Assembly (NCBI GenBank): GCA_965661105.1
Contig: CBFICR010000003.1
Span: 1 to 64,000, forward strand
Reading direction: 5' to 3'
DNA length: 64,000 nucleotides
From: Eutrophocola sp965661105
GTDB taxonomy: Bacteria; Pseudomonadota; Gammaproteobacteria; Pseudomonadales; Pseudohongiellaceae
Positions 35,237 through 42,955 of this stretch are shown here, piece by piece (position 1 is the stretch's first letter; every line of letters begins with the position of its first letter). A program made the position numbers and the translations under genes. Below the pieces are notes generated by a model, which saw only the letters and a list, made by a program, of their open reading frames with translations, ran no database searches and was not told where the DNA came from.

Positions 35237-35983
35237 ATGGCAACAAAAAAATCACCCGCTAAAGCAAAAGCCAAGGCCAAGACTGCTCCCAAGAAAAAGG
35301 TAGCAAGGAAAGCAGAAGCTGCACCCAAGACCAAGGCTGCTGCAAAGAAAAAAGCTGCTCCCAAGGCCAAGGCTGTTGCAAAGAAAAAAGCTGCACCCAA
35401 GACCAAGGCTGTTGCAAAGAAAAAAGCTGCTCCCAAGGCCAAGGCTGCTCCTAAAGCCAAAACTACAGCAAAGACTAAAGCCAAGCCTGAAACAAAGGCT
35501 AAAACTTCTGTCAAAAAGAAAGCGGCTATCAAAGCCGTGCCGCAATCAACCAACAATCAGGCTCAGTCAATGCAGTCAAAAGAATTTACTCCTTACAATG
35601 TGAAACGCGGCGAGGAGTACATGAATGATCAACAAAAACAGCATTTCAGAAACATATTGTTCGGCTGGCGCAATAAACTGATGGAAGAAGTCGATCGCAC
35701 GGTGCATCACATGCAGGATGAAGCCGCTAATCCTCCTGATCCCGCGGATCGTGCCACCCTGGAAGAAGAGTTCAGCATTGAGCTGCGTACCCGTGACAGG
35801 GAACGCCGACTGATCAAGAAAATAGACAGTACTATCGAAATGATCGCCAACGATGAATATGGCTGGTGTGATTCATGTGGCGTAGAAATCGGTATCCGCC
35901 GTCTTGAAGCCAGGCCTACAGCCAATAAATGTATTGACTGTAAAACACTGGATGAAATAAAAGAAAGACAGCTGGGCGCCTGA
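35237..35983 (+). CDS. dksA: RNA polymerase-binding factor DksA with histone H1-like N-terminal tail
   Basis: Product of 248 residues from ATG 35237 (an in-frame TTG at 35225 is the alternative). The last ~150 residues are standard DksA: coiled-coil tip PPDPADRATLEEEF with the two Asp needed for activity, RTRDRERRLIKKI, and the zinc finger CDSCG...CIDC with IGIRRLEARPTA. DksA works with ppGpp in the secondary channel of RNA polymerase to set rRNA and amino acid promoters. Ahead of this lies a ~95-residue Lys/Ala/Pro tail of 12-residue repeats (AAPKTKAVAKKK type), like the C-terminal domain of histone H1 or AlgP. E. coli DksA, at 151 residues, has none. dksA-gluQ order is conserved. Confidence 0.93.
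   Translation: MATKKSPAKAKAKAKTAPKKKVARKAEAAPKTKAAAKKKAAPKAKAVAKKKAAPKTKAVAKKKAAPKAKAAPKAKTTAKTKAKPETKAKTSVKKKAAIKAVPQSTNNQAQSMQSKEFTPYNVKRGEEYMNDQQKQHFRNILFGWRNKLMEEVDRTVHHMQDEAANPPDPADRATLEEEFSIELRTRDRERRLIKKIDSTIEMIANDEYGWCDSCGVEIGIRRLEARPTANKCIDCKTLDEIKERQLGA
35319..35460 (+). repeat. 36-bp in-frame tandem repeat in the dksA tail
   Basis: About four near-identical 36-base units coding AAPKxKAxAKKK. Third-base and single-codon differences (ACC/GCC giving Thr/Ala) separate them. The region is a candidate for copy-number variation between strains. Confidence 0.8.
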
Positions 35984-36009
35984 ACCCGGCTGCCAGATAG
36001 CGGATTCAT

Positions 36010-36035
36010 AACAGGGGCCTAAATGCCCCTGTTTA
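36010..36035 (+). terminator. Hairpin terminator after dksA
   Basis: AACAGGGGC, CTAAAT loop, GCCCCTGTT, then a short T run, 27 bases past the dksA stop. The T run is short, so some read-through into gluQ is likely. Confidence 0.7.
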
Positions 36036-36093
36036 GATCAATAGTTACACCTGTCCTGATTCTCAATACAACCGCTTCGTCAGGGGTTATCAG

Positions 36094-37062
36094 ATGTCCA
36101 CAGCTACTGACCACCCTGATTATCGTGATTCCCAAAATTCCCAATCCGGTTTTAAAGACAGCTCCAGCTCTTCCTACATAGGCCGTTTCGCGCCTTCGCC
36201 CAGCGGCCCCCTGCATATGGGCTCATTAATTGCTGCTATGGCATCCTGGTTTGATGCCCGACGCGCCAATGGTAAATGGCTGCTGAGAATGGAGGACCTT
36301 GACCCTCCCAGAGAAAGCCGGGAAGCGGCTGACCAGATTCTGGACGCGCTGGATAAAATAGGTCTGCACTGGGATGACAAGGTGTTATATCAGAGCCAGC
36401 GCTCCGAGGCCTATGAGAACGCCATCGATATCCTGATCAAGCAGGAGCTGGTGTTCGCCTGTGACTGTTCACGTCAGCAAATTCAGGAATCCGGCGGCAT
36501 TTACCCGGGCACCTGTCGGGAGCGCCACTTGCCAGCGGGACCTGGGACAGCGATACGTTTATGTGTTCCTGATAAAACGATAAGTTTTACTGATGCCATC
36601 CAGGGCGAACAGATTCAGAATCTTGGCCAGCAGGTGGGTGATTTTGTCATCAGGCGTAAGGATGGACTGTTCGCCTATCAACTGGCTGTAGTTGTGGATG
36701 ACATCTTCCAGAACGTCAGCCACATAGTGCGTGGCATCGACCTGATGGATTCCACACCACGTCAACTTTACCTGCAACAGGTACTGGCATGCTCCCGGCC
36801 CAGGCCCCACCCCAATTATTCCCACATTCCGGTAATAGTGAACGATCTAGGCCAGAAACTGAGCAAGCAACACATGGCCAGCCCCATTGACCCTGCTAAT
36901 GGGGTGCCATTACTGTTTGCTGGACTGCACTACCTGCAACAGCAGCCCGACCCCGGCCTAAAAACCGCCAGTTGTGAAGAAATACTGGCCTGGGGCGTTG
37001 CCCACTGGGCACCGGAAAAGCTCTCCAACACGCGGACATTGCCAGAACTCTGTCTCCCCTGA
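36094..37062 (+). CDS. gluQ: Glutamyl-Q tRNA(Asp) synthetase
   Basis: Product of 322 residues from ATG 36094 with AGGGG eight bases ahead. It attaches glutamate to queuosine at position 34 of tRNA-Asp. Visible: the HIGH-type APSPSGPLHMGSL (HMGS at 41-44), the zinc site C124xC126...Y138...C142 (ACDCSRQQ, YPGTCRERH), and the KMSKS counterpart GQKLSKQ. It lacks an anticodon-binding domain, as expected. A Ser/Asp-rich extension of ~27 residues precedes the catalytic core. It follows dksA as in E. coli and Pseudomonas. In Pseudomonas cbrA would come next; it is absent. Confidence 0.95.
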   Translation: MSTATDHPDYRDSQNSQSGFKDSSSSSYIGRFAPSPSGPLHMGSLIAAMASWFDARRANGKWLLRMEDLDPPRESREAADQILDALDKIGLHWDDKVLYQSQRSEAYENAIDILIKQELVFACDCSRQQIQESGGIYPGTCRERHLPAGPGTAIRLCVPDKTISFTDAIQGEQIQNLGQQVGDFVIRRKDGLFAYQLAVVVDDIFQNVSHIVRGIDLMDSTPRQLYLQQVLACSRPRPHPNYSHIPVIVNDLGQKLSKQHMASPIDPANGVPLLFAGLHYLQQQPDPGLKTASCEEILAWGVAHWAPEKLSNTRTLPELCLP

Positions 37063-37287
37063 ATAACAGGCCAAACCTGCTGTTTCGAAAAAACGTCACT
37101 ATAAGTAGCAGACCGCCATTGCCCTCCAAGCCCTGTAATAGCATGTCAGGCGCGCAGATCCACGGAATTTTGAGTAGAAAAGAAACATGGTTTTTTGTTA
37201 CTTTACCCTGCTATTATTGAGTAATACCTTGAATTGGTGAGCCTCCAGATACGCCCATCCAGCGGTTCATGCCCGGCAAACTCAGCT

Positions 37288-38688
37288 ATGCATCACATAC
37301 TAATCATTGAAGATGACAATGGAATACGCGACTCACTGCGGCGTTTGCTTGAGCGTAATAATTACAAAGTCAGTGAAGCACATAACGTCGATGATGCGAC
37401 CAGTCAGTTTGATCTGGATGCACTGGATATCATTATCTGCAACCTGCGCTTGCCAGGTAAGCCCGGCACCCATCTTATCCGCATGACCCCGACCCCGGTT
37501 CTGGTCATGACCAAATATGCCAGCCAACGTTCTGTTATTGATTCGTTAAAAGTCTGCGCTGTTGATTATCTCTCCCTGCCACTGGATCACGCAGAAATTC
37601 TGGGATCCATTGAGCGCGTAATTAACGAAAACCTGAAAGAGAAAAAACGCGCCTGCATTAATCTCAGGGACAGCGAAAAACCCGTATCCGGTATGACCGG
37701 TAAATGTCCGGCAATGGCAGAAATGTTTCGCCGCATTAGAAAAATAGCGCAAACCAATTCCCCTGTGCTGATTCGTGGCGAATCAGGCACCGGAAAGGAG
37801 CTGGTAGCACGGGCCCTGCATGAAGGCAGCACCCGCAAGGACGGCAATCTGATTTCTGTCAATTGCGCGGCTATCGCACAGAACCTGATCGAATCAGAAC
37901 TATTTGGCCATGAAAAAGGTGCCTTTCCTGGCGCGACATCAACTCGTACCGGGCTGGTAGAAATGGCTAATAACGGCACCCTGTTTCTGGATGAAATCGG
38001 CGAACTTCCCCTTGATGCCCAGGCTCGGCTGGTACGGGTATTGGAGGAACAGGAGATTCGCAAGGTGGGCTCGGTACAGCCACTGATGGTGGATATCCGG
38101 CTGGTCGCTGCCACCCAGGGTGATCTGAACCAGCTGGTCAATGAGGGCCGGTTTCGGGAGGACCTTTTCTATCGGATTAACGTGATGCCCCTGCAAATTC
38201 CTCCACTGCGGGAACGTGGCGTCGATATCATAGAGCTGGCAGACCAAAAGCTGAGACTATGCTGCGAACGCCTGGGTGTAAGGCAAAAGATATTAAGCGC
38301 TGATGCTATCCAGGTAATCACAACCTATGCCTGGCCCGGCAATGTGCGTGAACTTGAGAACGCCATCGAACGGGCGGTTATCATGACTGAAGGTGATGAG
38401 ATCCCCATGGAACTGCTGGGGCTCGATGTGGAGCTGGTGAAAATAGATTCCCTGACGCCGGAGCTCAACCCGGAAACCGGCGCTGAAATTGAACACAGTA
38501 TGGCCTCTGCGGCCATCGATGACATAGCACCGGAAAACCTGTCATTGAAAGATTATTTTCAACGCTTTGTGCTTGAGCACCAGGACAACCTTAACGAAAC
38601 CGAGCTGGCCAAAAAACTCGGCATCAGCCGAAAATGCCTCTGGGAACGCCGCCAGCGCTTCAACATTCCCCGCAAGAAGAACGGCTAG
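37288..38688 (+). CDS. CbrB-like sigma-54 activator with degenerate receiver and GAFPGA loop
   Basis: Product of 466 residues from ATG 37288 (longer in-frame start at 37234 unlikely). Domains: receiver (1-115), AAA+ sigma-54 interaction domain (~135-375) with Walker A GESGTGKE (164-171) and Walker B TLFLDEIG (231-238), and a Fis-type HTH at the end (ELAKKLGISRKCLWERRQRF). The HTH and the place before pcnB match CbrB, the carbon/nitrogen balance regulator of Pseudomonas. Three key sites differ: the phospho-Asp is Asn52 (ICNLRLPG), the conserved Lys is Leu97 (DYLSLPLD), and the sigma-54 contact loop GAFTGA reads GAFPGA (211-216). The sensor gene cbrA is missing. The protein may act without phosphorylation, or no longer act through sigma-54. 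Confidence 0.88.
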   Translation: MHHILIIEDDNGIRDSLRRLLERNNYKVSEAHNVDDATSQFDLDALDIIICNLRLPGKPGTHLIRMTPTPVLVMTKYASQRSVIDSLKVCAVDYLSLPLDHAEILGSIERVINENLKEKKRACINLRDSEKPVSGMTGKCPAMAEMFRRIRKIAQTNSPVLIRGESGTGKELVARALHEGSTRKDGNLISVNCAAIAQNLIESELFGHEKGAFPGATSTRTGLVEMANNGTLFLDEIGELPLDAQARLVRVLEEQEIRKVGSVQPLMVDIRLVAATQGDLNQLVNEGRFREDLFYRINVMPLQIPPLRERGVDIIELADQKLRLCCERLGVRQKILSADAIQVITTYAWPGNVRELENAIERAVIMTEGDEIPMELLGLDVELVKIDSLTPELNPETGAEIEHSMASAAIDDIAPENLSLKDYFQRFVLEHQDNLNETELAKKLGISRKCLWERRQRFNIPRKKNG

Positions 38689-38701
38689 TCGGAAGTTATA
38701 A

Positions 38702-38725
38702 GTCTCAAGTCTCAAGTCTCAAGTC
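38702..38725. repeat. GTCTCAA heptamer tandem repeat (inverse CTTGAGA)
   Basis: Three head-to-tail copies of GTCTCAA plus GTC, 13 bases past the cbrB-like stop. Read on the other strand it is CTTGAGA, the same family as the plus-strand clusters at 38812 and 38908. Confidence 0.85.
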
Positions 38726-38776
38726 GGCGACCAAAGGTCGCCCCGTCGGATGGCGTCCCTGCGGTCCTTATCCGAC
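38726..38776. repeat. REP-like double hairpin
   Basis: GGCGACC-AAA-GGTCGCC (38726-38742), then GTCGGAT ... ATCCGAC (38745-38776), followed by CTAC. The second part resembles the widespread gammaproteobacterial REP core of form GTCGGATTAnnnnnnnTAATCCGACCTAC. It may also terminate the cbrB-like transcript. Confidence 0.7.
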
Positions 38777-38811
38777 CTACAAAAAACCATTGAAACCTGA
38801 AAGAGTGGTTG

Positions 38812-38842
38812 CTTGCCTCTTGTCTCTTGCCTCTTGTCTCTT
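38812..38842. repeat. CTTGYCT heptamer tandem repeat
   Basis: CTTGCCT, CTTGTCT, CTTGCCT, CTTGTCT and a partial fifth unit, in strict seven-base steps. Confidence 0.85.
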
Positions 38843-38907
38843 ATTTTCCCCGCAGCCCACCTGCACCGCCCACCTTTATCTTTTTTCCTTTATCCTTTTT
38901 CTTTCCT

Positions 38908-38938
38908 CTTGTAACTTGTGACTTGAGACTTGTAACTG
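38908..38938. repeat. CTTGNNN heptamer tandem repeat
   Basis: CTTGTAA, CTTGTGA, CTTGAGA, CTTGTAA and a partial unit, in strict seven-base steps, about 90 bases before the pcnB start. Confidence 0.85.
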
Positions 38939-39027
38939 AATTTCTGTCCTATTCAAAATATGTGCTTACCCGTCGGCAGGCATCTGTGTAAAATGAACAA
39001 ATCCTAGGAAAATCAGACCTGAACAAT

Positions 39028-40371
39028 TTGAGCAGCGATAATTCTTTCACCGACAACATGAGTCCAACGATAATCACACGGGATCAACATTGTATTTCCC
39101 GAAAGAATATCAGCTCGGGCTGTCTTAAAGTGCTCTATACCTTAAACGATGCTGGCTATCAGGCATTTATTGTCGGCGGCGCAGTGCGTGATCTGCTGCT
39201 GGGCAAGCAACCCAAAGATTTTGACGTGGCCACCGATGCCACACCGGAGCAGGTAAAAGCCGAATTCCGCAATGCCCGGATTATTGGCAGACGTTTTCGT
39301 ATAGTCCATGTCATCCTGGGGCGGGAAATCATTGAAGTATCAACCTTCCGTGCGGGAAATACCGACAGTGTTGAAATCCAGGGCGAAAAGCTGGCACGCA
39401 GCGTCAAACATATCGACTCCGCCCATTCCAATAGCGGCATGATTCTTCGCGATAATGTCTATGGCACCCTGGAACAGGATGTCATGCGTCGCGACTTCAC
39501 TGTGAATGCGCTTTATTACACGGTCAGAAAGTTTGTCGTTCATGACTATGTCAATGGTGTGGCTGACCTGAATAACCGTCAACTGCGAATGATAGGCGAC
39601 CCTGAGCAGCGCTACCGGGAAGACCCGGTACGAGTTCTCAGAGCCATTCGGCTTTCATCAAAACTGGGCTTCAGTATTGAAGACAAAACCGCGGCGCCCA
39701 TAAAACCGCTGGCTCAATTACTCGACTCCATTCCTGCGGCGCGCCTGTTTGACGAAATTCTCAAGATGTTTTTTGCCGGTTCCTCTTTGCAGGTGTTCAA
39801 CAGTTTGCAGGAATACGATGTTTTCAAGCACCTGTTTCCAGATACTGCAAAGGAATTACAGCACAACGAAATGGCTAACAAGCTGTTGCGCCTGGCATTT
39901 GCCAGTACTGACCAGCGTATCAATGACCTGAAAAGTGTCACCCCGGCATTTCTGCTGGCTGCTATCCTGTGGCCGGCATTGCAAAAAATTTACAATCAGA
40001 ATCTGAACCGTAAAATGCCGCCCATGGTAGCTATGCATCAAGCCGCCCAATCGGTCGTGAGCGATCAGGTCAATCATATCTCCATCCCCAAACGTTTCAG
40101 TATTCCAATGCGCGAAATATGGGAATTTCAGCTCAGACTGCCGAGGCTAAACCGTGCCAATACCACCATCACCCATAAACGTTTTCGCGCCGCCTATGAT
40201 TTTGTTTTACTGCGGGAGCAGGCTGGCGAAGACCTGCAGGGACTTGGCAAATGGTGGACCGAATATCAGGAAGCAGATCCGGAGCTGCGGGAAAAATTAC
40301 TGGCGCCAGTAAAGAGAGGGCGGCGACATTCAAAATCAGGCAAACGCAGAGTAAAATCAGCACAAAACTAA
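39028..40371 (+). CDS. pcnB: Poly(A) polymerase I
   Basis: Product of 447 residues from TTG 39028; ATG at 39058 is equally possible, and neither has a strong ribosome site. It adds poly(A) to RNA 3' ends and so promotes RNA decay. Class II nucleotidyltransferase head: IVGGAVRDLLLGKQPKDFDVATDA with the catalytic Asp pair, RRFRIVHV, and the RRDFTVNALYY segment. The tRNA-nucleotidyltransferase-like RNA-binding part follows (GDPEQRYREDPVRVLRAIRLSSKL). The C-terminus is basic (KRGRRHSKSGKRRVKSAQN), as in E. coli PAP I. pcnB follows cbrB in Pseudomonas as here. Confidence 0.94.
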   Translation: MSSDNSFTDNMSPTIITRDQHCISRKNISSGCLKVLYTLNDAGYQAFIVGGAVRDLLLGKQPKDFDVATDATPEQVKAEFRNARIIGRRFRIVHVILGREIIEVSTFRAGNTDSVEIQGEKLARSVKHIDSAHSNSGMILRDNVYGTLEQDVMRRDFTVNALYYTVRKFVVHDYVNGVADLNNRQLRMIGDPEQRYREDPVRVLRAIRLSSKLGFSIEDKTAAPIKPLAQLLDSIPAARLFDEILKMFFAGSSLQVFNSLQEYDVFKHLFPDTAKELQHNEMANKLLRLAFASTDQRINDLKSVTPAFLLAAILWPALQKIYNQNLNRKMPPMVAMHQAAQSVVSDQVNHISIPKRFSIPMREIWEFQLRLPRLNRANTTITHKRFRAAYDFVLLREQAGEDLQGLGKWWTEYQEADPELREKLLAPVKRGRRHSKSGKRRVKSAQN

Positions 40372-40468
40372 TTTCAGGGTATTTCATCCCTTGGCAAGCG
40401 ATGTATTATTCCTCCACAGTCAGAGAGGAAAACTAAGCGGACAACCCAGTCGTTCAAGCGGTAAATCA

Positions 40469-41140
40469 GTGTCACAAGAAATAAATCATTCAAGTTCCAT
40501 CCCCCGCTACATTGCTATTGAAGGCCCGATTGGCGTTGGTAAAACCAGTCTCGCCAAGCGTCTGGCTGAAAGCTTTAACTATGAAATCCTGTTGGAAAAA
40601 AGCGAGGAAAACCCTTTCCTTGATCGCTTTTATAACGACCCAAAGCAAATGGCATTGGCAACTCAGCTATTCTTTCTGTTTCAGCGCACCCAGCAGCTGC
40701 AGGATCTGCGCCAGGACGATATGTTTACACCAGTCAGGGTGGCTGATTTTCTGATGGAAAAGGACCGCCTTTTTGCCAGGCAAAACCTTGATAATGATGA
40801 ATTTGCGCTCTATGAAAAAGTCTATGATCACCTGACTATTGATGCACCCAAGCCTGACCTTGTGATTTATCTGCAAGCCCCGGTTAATATATTGATTGAA
40901 CGCATCCAGAAACGTGGCATCCCTGCTGAACAGTTAATTGAACAGCGCTATCTTGAAAGCCTCATTGATGCATATACGAATTTTTTCCACTACTATGACA
41001 CCAGTACTTTGCTGGTAGTAAATAGTTCAGAAATTGATCTGGTGAACAATGATGAAGATTATGATCAGCTACTCGACTATATTGTCACCACAAGAAAAGG
41101 CAGCCGGAATTATTTCAATCCAAGACCCACACTGCTTTAA
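40469..41140 (+). CDS. Deoxynucleoside kinase family protein
   Basis: Product of 223 residues from GTG 40469, which matches family length; the frame is open further up to 40391. P-loop kinase: RYIAIEGPIGVGKTSLAKRLAE, the LEKSEENPFLDRFY segment, DRLFARQNL (the DRx motif), and the lid region ERIQKRGIPAEQ. These enzymes phosphorylate deoxyadenosine/deoxyguanosine or related nucleosides with ATP. It stands in the pcnB-panB interval where folK is found in Pseudomonas; no folK is present. It ends 68 bases before panB. Confidence 0.85.
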   Translation: MSQEINHSSSIPRYIAIEGPIGVGKTSLAKRLAESFNYEILLEKSEENPFLDRFYNDPKQMALATQLFFLFQRTQQLQDLRQDDMFTPVRVADFLMEKDRLFARQNLDNDEFALYEKVYDHLTIDAPKPDLVIYLQAPVNILIERIQKRGIPAEQLIEQRYLESLIDAYTNFFHYYDTSTLLVVNSSEIDLVNNDEDYDQLLDYIVTTRKGSRNYFNPRPTLL

Positions 41141-41208
41141 TAAATTCCAACACCAAAACGAACTTAAAAAAGCATAACAAAAATTCATTAGTTGGATACT
41201 GGGGAAAA

Positions 41209-42003
41209 GTGAAGAAAGTCACTGTTAATACACTCCACAATATGAAAAAAGACGGCGAAAAGTTTGCCTGTCTTACCTGCTATGACGCGCTATTTGCAGC
41301 ACTCTATGCTGAAGCCGGCGTGGAGGTAATTCTGGTTGGAGATTCCCTTGGCATGGTTATCCAGGGACATGACAGTACTCTGCCAGTCACCATGGATGAT
41401 GTCATTTATCACATGCAATGTGTGCAACGCGGCAGCCAGGGATCATTACTTATTGCCGACCTGCCATTCATGTCCTATGCCTCTGAAACACAAACCCTGG
41501 AAAATGCCGCACGGCTCATGCGTGCCGGTGCCCACATGGTAAAACTGGAAGGTGGAGCATGGATAGCAGAATCCACCCGCCTGCTGGCAGAACGTGGAAT
41601 TCCGGTGTGCTCCCATATGGGACTGACGCCTCAATCCGTTAATCGTATTGGCGGTTTCCTGGTACAGGGTCGCAATCCCGAGCAGGCAGAATCCATGATT
41701 GAGGAAGCCAAACTACTGGAAGCCTCGGGAGCAAGCTGCCTGTTGCTGGAGACAGTACCCGAAGCACTGGCTAAAACCATTTCTGACACTCTTACCATCC
41801 CCGTCATAGGTATTGGTGCAGGACGTGATGTAGACGGACAGATCATGGTTCTGCATGACGTGCTGGGTATTTCCCCGATTACGCCTAAATTCGTCAAAAA
41901 TTTTCTGGCAGAATCTGACAGTGGCATACCCGGTGCCATAGCTGGCTACGTAAAAGCTGTAAAAAACGGCTCTTTTCCTGGCCCTGAACACTCCTACGAC
42001 TAG
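41209..42003 (+). CDS. panB: 3-methyl-2-oxobutanoate hydroxymethyltransferase
   Basis: Product of 264 residues from GTG 41209 behind GGGGAAAA. It makes ketopantoate from alpha-ketoisovalerate and methylenetetrahydrofolate. Seen: the N-terminal KVTVNTLHNMKKDGEKFACLT (family pattern), metal-site VGDSLGMVIQGHDSTLPVTMDD, KLEGGAWIAE, GLTPQSVNRIGGF and GIGAGRDVDGQIMVLHD. Length as in E. coli. panC starts 12 bases after its stop, so the two are one operon. Confidence 0.97.
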   Translation: MKKVTVNTLHNMKKDGEKFACLTCYDALFAALYAEAGVEVILVGDSLGMVIQGHDSTLPVTMDDVIYHMQCVQRGSQGSLLIADLPFMSYASETQTLENAARLMRAGAHMVKLEGGAWIAESTRLLAERGIPVCSHMGLTPQSVNRIGGFLVQGRNPEQAESMIEEAKLLEASGASCLLLETVPEALAKTISDTLTIPVIGIGAGRDVDGQIMVLHDVLGISPITPKFVKNFLAESDSGIPGAIAGYVKAVKNGSFPGPEHSYD

Positions 42004-42015
42004 ATCTTCCTCAAC

Positions 42016-42870
42016 ATGAAGATATTTGAAAAACGCGATGACCTGCAAGCCGTCCTGTCTGAATGTCGACAATCGGGACAGTCCATTGGCCTGGTTCCAA
42101 CCATGGGTAATCTGCATGAAGGTCACCTGACGCTGGTTGACGCAGCGCGTCAGCAATGCCAGTTTGTTGTGGCGACAATTTTTGTAAATCCCCTTCAGTT
42201 TGGCCCCACGGAAGACCTGGATAAATACCCAAGAACTCTGGAAGCTGATTGCAAACTGCTTGACTCAAGACTCTGCGACGGTGTTTTTATACCACCCGTT
42301 TCAGAAATGTACCCTAACGGGGTACAAGATCAGACATTAATTACCGTCCCGGGCATTTCAGAAGGCCATTGCGGCGCAAGTCGGCCTGGACATTTTAGCG
42401 GTGTCTGCACCGTTGTATGCAAACTGTTCAATCTGATTCAACCCGACATGGCTTTTTTTGGTGAAAAAGACTACCAGCAGCTACAGGTAATCAGAAAGAT
42501 GACCTCGGACCTTTGCATTCCTGTAGAAATCATTGGTATTCCCACGGTCAGGATGCCTGATGGATTGGCCTTGAGTTCGCGTAACAGCTATTTAAATAAA
42601 GAACAAAGGAAAAATGCCACCAGCCTTCGGAAAAGCCTGCAAGTAGCAAAAGAAAAACTGCTGCTGGGCGCATCAAGTATAGAAACGCTGGAGCGCGAAG
42701 CCAGGGATTTTTTAAGCGCTAGCGGTCTGAAAGTGGATTATTTCAATATCAGTCATGCCCAATCCCTGGAACCTGCCAGTAATTCTGACACGGAGCTGGT
42801 AATTCTTGCGGCTGCCTGGCTGGGTTCAACCAGGCTCATCGACAATATCAGGGTTCAGCTTCAAAAATAA
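42016..42870 (+). CDS. panC: Pantothenate synthetase
   Basis: Product of 284 residues. It joins pantoate to beta-alanine with ATP. Visible: LVPTMGNLHEGHLTLVD (HIGH-like), FVNPLQFGPTEDLDKYPRT, GHFSGVCTVVCKLFNLIQPD, FGEKDYQQLQVI, and ALSSRNSYLN (KMSKS-like Arg/Asn site). It is in operon with panB. Confidence 0.97.
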   Translation: MKIFEKRDDLQAVLSECRQSGQSIGLVPTMGNLHEGHLTLVDAARQQCQFVVATIFVNPLQFGPTEDLDKYPRTLEADCKLLDSRLCDGVFIPPVSEMYPNGVQDQTLITVPGISEGHCGASRPGHFSGVCTVVCKLFNLIQPDMAFFGEKDYQQLQVIRKMTSDLCIPVEIIGIPTVRMPDGLALSSRNSYLNKEQRKNATSLRKSLQVAKEKLLLGASSIETLEREARDFLSASGLKVDYFNISHAQSLEPASNSDTELVILAAAWLGSTRLIDNIRVQLQK

Positions 42871-42955
42871 CGTCCTTTATTTATTGCCATGCCTGCAATA
42901 GTATTACGCCCCCTCCATACATAATCTGTAAAAAAATCAGGAAATTGGAATTTTT

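Larger units (their letters stand above)
38689..39027. other. Repeat-rich 339-base spacer between the cbrB-like gene and pcnB
   Basis: Holds no gene. In order: CTTGAGA-type heptamers on the minus strand (38702-38725), a GGCGACC/GGTCGCC hairpin, a GTCGGAT/ATCCGAC hairpin, CTTGYCT heptamers (38812-38842), a pyrimidine-rich stretch, and mixed CTTGNNN heptamers (38908-38938). Confidence 0.8.

Noticed and set aside
35218..35556. Leu/Ala/Phe-rich repetitive membrane-like frames on the minus strand
   Set aside because: They are the antisense image of the Lys/Ala repeats of the DksA tail.
38702..38938. Heptamer clusters considered as a CRISPR array
   Set aside because: Unit length is 7 bases with no spacers of uniform length, and no cas genes are nearby.
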